From: Yersinia intermedia | GTDB taxonomy: Bacteria > Pseudomonadota > Gammaproteobacteria > Enterobacterales > Enterobacteriaceae | Assembly: GCF_900635455.1 (NCBI RefSeq) | Contig: NZ_LR134116.1 | Span: forward strand, 868,001 to 932,000 | DNA: 64,000 nt | Direction: 5' to 3' | In this document: in pieces, positions 63,715 through 64,000 of the stretch | Layout of the letters: the number at the start of each line of letters is the position of its first letter | Numbering within the stretch: the first letter of the stretch is position 1 | Notes under the pieces: generated by a model | The model's input: only the letters and a program-made list of their open reading frames with translations | Told to the model about the DNA's origin: nothing | The model's database searches: none | Position numbers and translations under genes: made by a program

Positions 63715-64000
63715 ATGAGTAAGATACCAGGTTGTTGTTCAGAAGATAGCCCTCCTAATAGCCGACGGAATATGCTAAAAGCCGCATTAGGCATCACTGC
63801 TGCGGGTGTCATCGGTGGGATTGGATTGGGGTTACCTCAAATATCGTATGCTGCGGCTTTGACCAAAGAAGAACGTGATAAGTTAACCCCAGATCAAATA
63901 GTTGAAAGTTTAAAGCAGGGCAATAAGCGGTTTGTTTCCGGTAAAATGCAACAACATGATTATCTTGCACAAAAACGCAGTAGTGCAGAAGGGCAGTTCC
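63715..64000 (+). CDS. Beta-carbonic anhydrase, Tat-exported (5' part)
   Basis: The gene runs off the right edge; 95 codons are visible. A twin-arginine signal NSRRNMLKAALGITAAG (residues 15-31) leads to a cleavage region near SYAAAL, then LTPDQIVESLKQGNKRFVSGK, the opening helix of beta-carbonic anhydrases. The catalytic zinc residues lie beyond the window. The protein should be folded with its metal in the cytoplasm and exported to the periplasm, converting CO2 and bicarbonate. Strong ribosome site aaggagagagt. Confidence 0.82.
   Translation, partial: MSKIPGCCSEDSPPNSRRNMLKAALGITAAGVIGGIGLGLPQISYAAALTKEERDKLTPDQIVESLKQGNKRFVSGKMQQHDYLAQKRSSAEGQF

Overview
The window reads as chromosome of an enterobacterium, most likely a Yersinia outside the pestis/pseudotuberculosis pair. 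This rests on protein similarity recognised by eye, on several ~127-bp ERIC elements of the type abundant in yersiniae, and on the gene order. No database search was possible.

Positions 1-41,360 are core genome, broadly in the order found near 65-66 min of E. coli. In order: end of speA, an orphan Rieske ferredoxin, loiP; tktA-epd-pgk-fbaA (pentose phosphate, pyridoxal phosphate precursor and glycolysis); mscS; argO, yggE and argP (arginine export and its regulator); rpiA, serA, fau, ssrS (6S RNA), zapA; ygfB, pepP, ubiH, ubiI (ubiquinone hydroxylations); gcvTHP (glycine cleavage) and ygfF; a YfbR-like HD hydrolase, trhA, ygfZ; sdhE-ygfX followed directly by creBC and creD; fldB, xerD-dsbC-recJ-prfB-lysS (prfB has its programmed frameshift); and a tRNA-Gly(CCC).

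Positions 41,345-50,515 are a 9.2-kb genomic island in that tRNA gene, bounded by a 19-bp direct repeat of the tRNA 3' end. It holds a tyrosine integrase, small membrane proteins, a serine resolvase with candidate recombination sites, a recombinase-tail remnant, a large AT-rich ABC-type ATPase resembling the RloC/PrrC anticodon-nuclease group (the likely defence cargo), another membrane protein and an XRE-type regulator. From 50,516 to about 52,700 lies decayed accessory DNA: a gene that looks frameshifted, a ClbS/DfsB-family gene, and a second copy of a cassette also present inside the island.

Positions 52,729-64,000 are lineage-variable chromosome: a PAS-PAS-GGDEF diguanylate cyclase; a divergent Lrp/AsnC regulator and DUF2000 protein; a glycoside-use locus (GH31 glycosidase and MFS transporter, divergent from a LacI-type regulator); cbpA-cbpM; a short-chain dehydrogenase divergent from an HxlR-type regulator across a clear inverted repeat; and the start of a Tat-exported beta-carbonic anhydrase cut by the window end.
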